14,788 nt of DNA, from NCBI GenBank assembly GCA_001915995.1, contig MNRO01000001.1:1-14788 (forward strand), read 5' to 3'. This DNA comes from Clostridium sp. 26_21. GTDB lineage: Bacteria > Bacillota > Clostridia > TANB77 > CAG-508. Numbering within the stretch: position 1 is the stretch's first letter; every line of letters begins with the position of its first letter. Shown here in pieces: positions 13,009 through 14,788 of this stretch. Made by a program: the position numbers and the translations under genes. The notes beneath the pieces are model-generated. The model worked only from the letters and a program-made list of their open reading frames with translations. It was not told the origin of the DNA and did not search any database.

Positions 13009-14511
13009 ATGAGTTCTTTTGCAAAGGGCGGGTTTTACTACACTATAACTGCACTTCATCCTGAAGTCACAGGCTCTTGTCTTTTTGTAAAAGTGCATTA
13101 TCCTGATGGCAAAGTTACACATTTTATAGTTGATTGTGGTATGTTCCAAGAAGCGGACTATATACAATTGAACAATCAGCAGTTACCATTCTGCAGTTCG
13201 AAGATTAGTTTTGCATTGATTACTCACAATCATGCAGACCATAATGGACGACTGCCTGTATTGGCAAAGGAGGGCTTTAAAGGGAAAGTCTATTGCACAG
13301 AGTTTACAAAAAAAGTTATGTATCATTCGTTAATGGATGACTACAAAATCATGATGAGTAATGCGAAAAACAAAAAGCAGAAAGTTATGTATAATGAGTC
13401 AGATATTGATGAGGTGATGGCTAGAACAGAAGGATGTGAGTATGAAGAAACTATTTATCTTGATGAAAGAATCAAGGCAACATTCTTAGATAATGGTCAT
13501 TTGCCTGGTGCTGCTATGATTTTGGTTCAGATTAGTTATTACGGTGAAAAAAGTTTTAATATTTTGTTCACTGGTGATTATAAAGCAAAATCAATGTGGC
13601 GGGAAATTGCAGAAATTCCTGAATGGGTAAAAGAACTTCCTAAAGATATAGTTATGGAGTCTACATATGGCTATATGAATACTTCAGAAGTTGAATACCA
13701 TTATGAAGAAGACATCCCGCAAATCATTGCAAGAGGAAAGAGCATTGTACAATTTACATATGCTCAGGAAAGGGCACAGACATTCTTGTATAAAATTAAA
13801 AAAATGCAAGATTATGGCCTAATTCCAACTTATCTCCCAATTTATATCGATGGTAGTCTTGCACAGTTTTTTACTAAAGTTATGCAAAATTACACAGATA
13901 TTGATTTCTTGCCGAAAAATGTTACATTAGTTGACAAATATAATCGGCCTGAAGTTGCAATGGGATATGAGCAAAAAATTATAATTACGACCTCTGGCAT
14001 GGCTGATCATGGTCCGGCACAAACCTATGTACCCAAGCTAATTTCTAGACCAGATTTTGTATTTTATTTTCCTGGTTATGTTTCTCCATCTAGTCTTGGA
14101 TATAGAATCATGCATTCTGATGATGGAATAATTAAGATCGGAAAAGACACATATGAAATTTGGGTAGAAATATACTCAACAGGTGAATTTTCATCTCATG
14201 CAAAGTGTGATGAATTAATTGACCTTTTAAGAAAGTTGGGCAACATTAAGACGATTATGATTAATCATGGTCAAATTGAATCCCAATACATGCTCAAAGA
14301 CAAAATCATTACAGAAAAAATCGGAAAGCGGGTGGAAGTACTTAGTGGACACACAATTACAATTGGACAATGGGGACTCCTTAAATTGATGGGTGCAAAA
14401 CTATACAATATTAGGGCTCCCAAAAAAGAAAAATTACATGAAAAAAAGTGTGGAATGAGAAATCCACATAGTAAAAAAAGGAGAACAGTATATAGTGTAA
14501 AGAGACACTAG
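13009..14511 (+). CDS. Beta-CASP metallo-beta-lactamase-fold RNase
   Basis: A predicted 500-residue cytoplasmic zinc nuclease of the CPSF73/YSH1-like group. The metallo-beta-lactamase part has HNHADH (His73, His75, Asp77, His78), His164 in GHLPGA and Asp190 in FTGDY. The beta-CASP part has motif A Glu217 in ESTYG, then ITTSGMADHGPAQ, motif B His397 in SSHAKCDEL and motif C His420 in INHGQ. All catalytic positions are present, so an active endo- or 5'-exoribonuclease is likely. A strongly basic C-terminal tail of about 25 residues (KKEKLHEKKCGMRNPHSKKR) may hold RNA. There is no KH domain. GTG 12997 overlaps the GAAGGAG site, so ATG 13009 is the start. Codon use is less AT-biased than in neighbours, as in the VanX-like gene, hinting at transfer. 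It is a single-gene unit. Confidence 0.88.
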   Translation: MSSFAKGGFYYTITALHPEVTGSCLFVKVHYPDGKVTHFIVDCGMFQEADYIQLNNQQLPFCSSKISFALITHNHADHNGRLPVLAKEGFKGKVYCTEFTKKVMYHSLMDDYKIMMSNAKNKKQKVMYNESDIDEVMARTEGCEYEETIYLDERIKATFLDNGHLPGAAMILVQISYYGEKSFNILFTGDYKAKSMWREIAEIPEWVKELPKDIVMESTYGYMNTSEVEYHYEEDIPQIIARGKSIVQFTYAQERAQTFLYKIKKMQDYGLIPTYLPIYIDGSLAQFFTKVMQNYTDIDFLPKNVTLVDKYNRPEVAMGYEQKIIITTSGMADHGPAQTYVPKLISRPDFVFYFPGYVSPSSLGYRIMHSDDGIIKIGKDTYEIWVEIYSTGEFSSHAKCDELIDLLRKLGNIKTIMINHGQIESQYMLKDKIITEKIGKRVEVLSGHTITIGQWGLLKLMGAKLYNIRAPKKEKLHEKKCGMRNPHSKKRRTVYSVKRH

Positions 14512-14523
14512 TAAAAGAACTTA

Positions 14524-14562
14524 AATAGAAGTAGAGTATCTATTAGACACTCTACTTCTATT
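14524..14562. terminator. Long hairpin after the beta-CASP gene, likely terminator
   Basis: AATAGAAGTAGAGT (14524-14537) pairs perfectly with 14549-14562 over 14 bp. The following TATATTTTA is only a broken T-run, so termination may be moderate. Confidence 0.65.
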
Positions 14563-14605
14563 ATATTTTAGATATAAATTTTATTATTTTATAATATAAT
14601 AATAC

Positions 14606-14634
14606 TTGTTTTTTTTTATTATTATTGTTATACT
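14606..14634 (+). promoter_or_regulatory. Promoter of the pilin-like gene
   Basis: TTGTTT (14606-14611) and TATACT (14629-14634) are 17 bases apart, with TG at 14626-14627 giving an extended -10. The spacer is mostly T and A. Confidence 0.55.
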
Positions 14635-14672
14635 AAAAGTAGAGTATTTAAATTTTTAAAAGGAGATAAAAT

Positions 14673-14788
14673 ATGGAAAAACACAAGAAAAATAGAGGAA
14701 TTACTCTAATAGCATTAGCAATTACAATTATAATTCTTTTAATACTAACAGCAGTAACAATTTCATCTGTTACAGGAAATGGAATACT
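14673..14788 (+). CDS. Pilin-like protein with class III signal, partial (5' end)
   Basis: Only the first 38 residues are in the window. A short basic leader (MEKHKKNRG) is followed by ITLIALAITIIILLILTAVT, the layout of a type IV prepilin N-terminus: basic peptide, Gly before the cut, then one long hydrophobic helix. The residue at +5 after the predicted cut is Ala, where classical pilins have Glu needed for assembly. Such GITLIA proteins are common in low-GC clostridia, often as large surface proteins rather than pilus subunits. AAAGGAG (14659-14665) is seven bases before ATG 14673. The rest lies beyond the window, so the protein's size and domains are unknown. Confidence 0.75.
   Translation, partial: MEKHKKNRGITLIALAITIIILLILTAVTISSVTGNGI

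Noticed and set aside
14637..14647. Repeat of the 11-base terminator arm AAGTAGAGTAT in the pilin-like leader
   Set aside because: The predicted transcript of that gene starts at about 14641 and lacks the complementary arm, so no switch can form; chance is likely.

Overview
The window is very AT-rich, with all genes on the + strand, AGGAGG-type ribosome binding sites, frequent TTG/GTG starts and heavy use of ATA, AGA and TTA codons. The meso-diaminopimelate-type MurE, a YtvI-like membrane protein of sporulating Firmicutes and a pilin-like N-terminus of the GITLIA type at the right edge point to an uncultured-type low-GC Clostridia (Bacillota), probably from the gut. Genus cannot be read from the sequence.

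Layout. (1) 1-2163 is accessory. The 3' end of an unrecognised, highly charged gene is followed by a terminator and a 140-bp cluster of hairpins. Then comes a two-gene toxin-antitoxin-like module: a HigB/RelE-type toxin and a HigA-type helix-turn-helix protein fused to an ImmA/IrrE (M78) metallopeptidase. The terminator before the module and the one after it are near-identical copies of about 50 bp, so the module is bracketed by direct repeats. (2) 2164-2444 is a gene-free leader with a possible promoter and a long imperfect inverted repeat. (3) 2445-8440 is a cell-wall operon: murE, mraY, ftsW/spoVE, murG and a translationally coupled orphan PAS histidine kinase. murF, murD, ftsI and ftsQ are absent from their usual places in such clusters. 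(4) 8441-14788 is a series of short transcription units, most with a recognisable promoter and/or terminator: a 72-aa XRE regulator, a clostridial-type polyproline protein, a secreted VanX-like M15 peptidase, a cysteine-rich two-CBS protein, an AI-2E/YtvI family membrane protein, a membrane-anchored DUF1980/YcgQ-like protein, a beta-CASP metallo-beta-lactamase-fold RNase and the start of a pilin-like protein.

How they fit together. MurE, MraY and MurG make the UDP-MurNAc-tripeptide, lipid I and lipid II; the SEDS protein polymerises lipid II at the division or spore septum. The coupled kinase could tie signalling to wall synthesis, but no response regulator is next to it. The VanX-like peptidase would act outside the membrane on D-Ala-D-Ala-containing molecules, so it is functionally related to the wall but separately transcribed. 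Both it and the beta-CASP gene have visibly less AT-biased codon use than their neighbours. No tRNA, rRNA, CRISPR array or insertion sequence was seen. The most unusual parts are the repeat-bracketed TA module, the coupled orphan kinase and the cysteine-rich CBS protein; nothing here proves a wholly new system.
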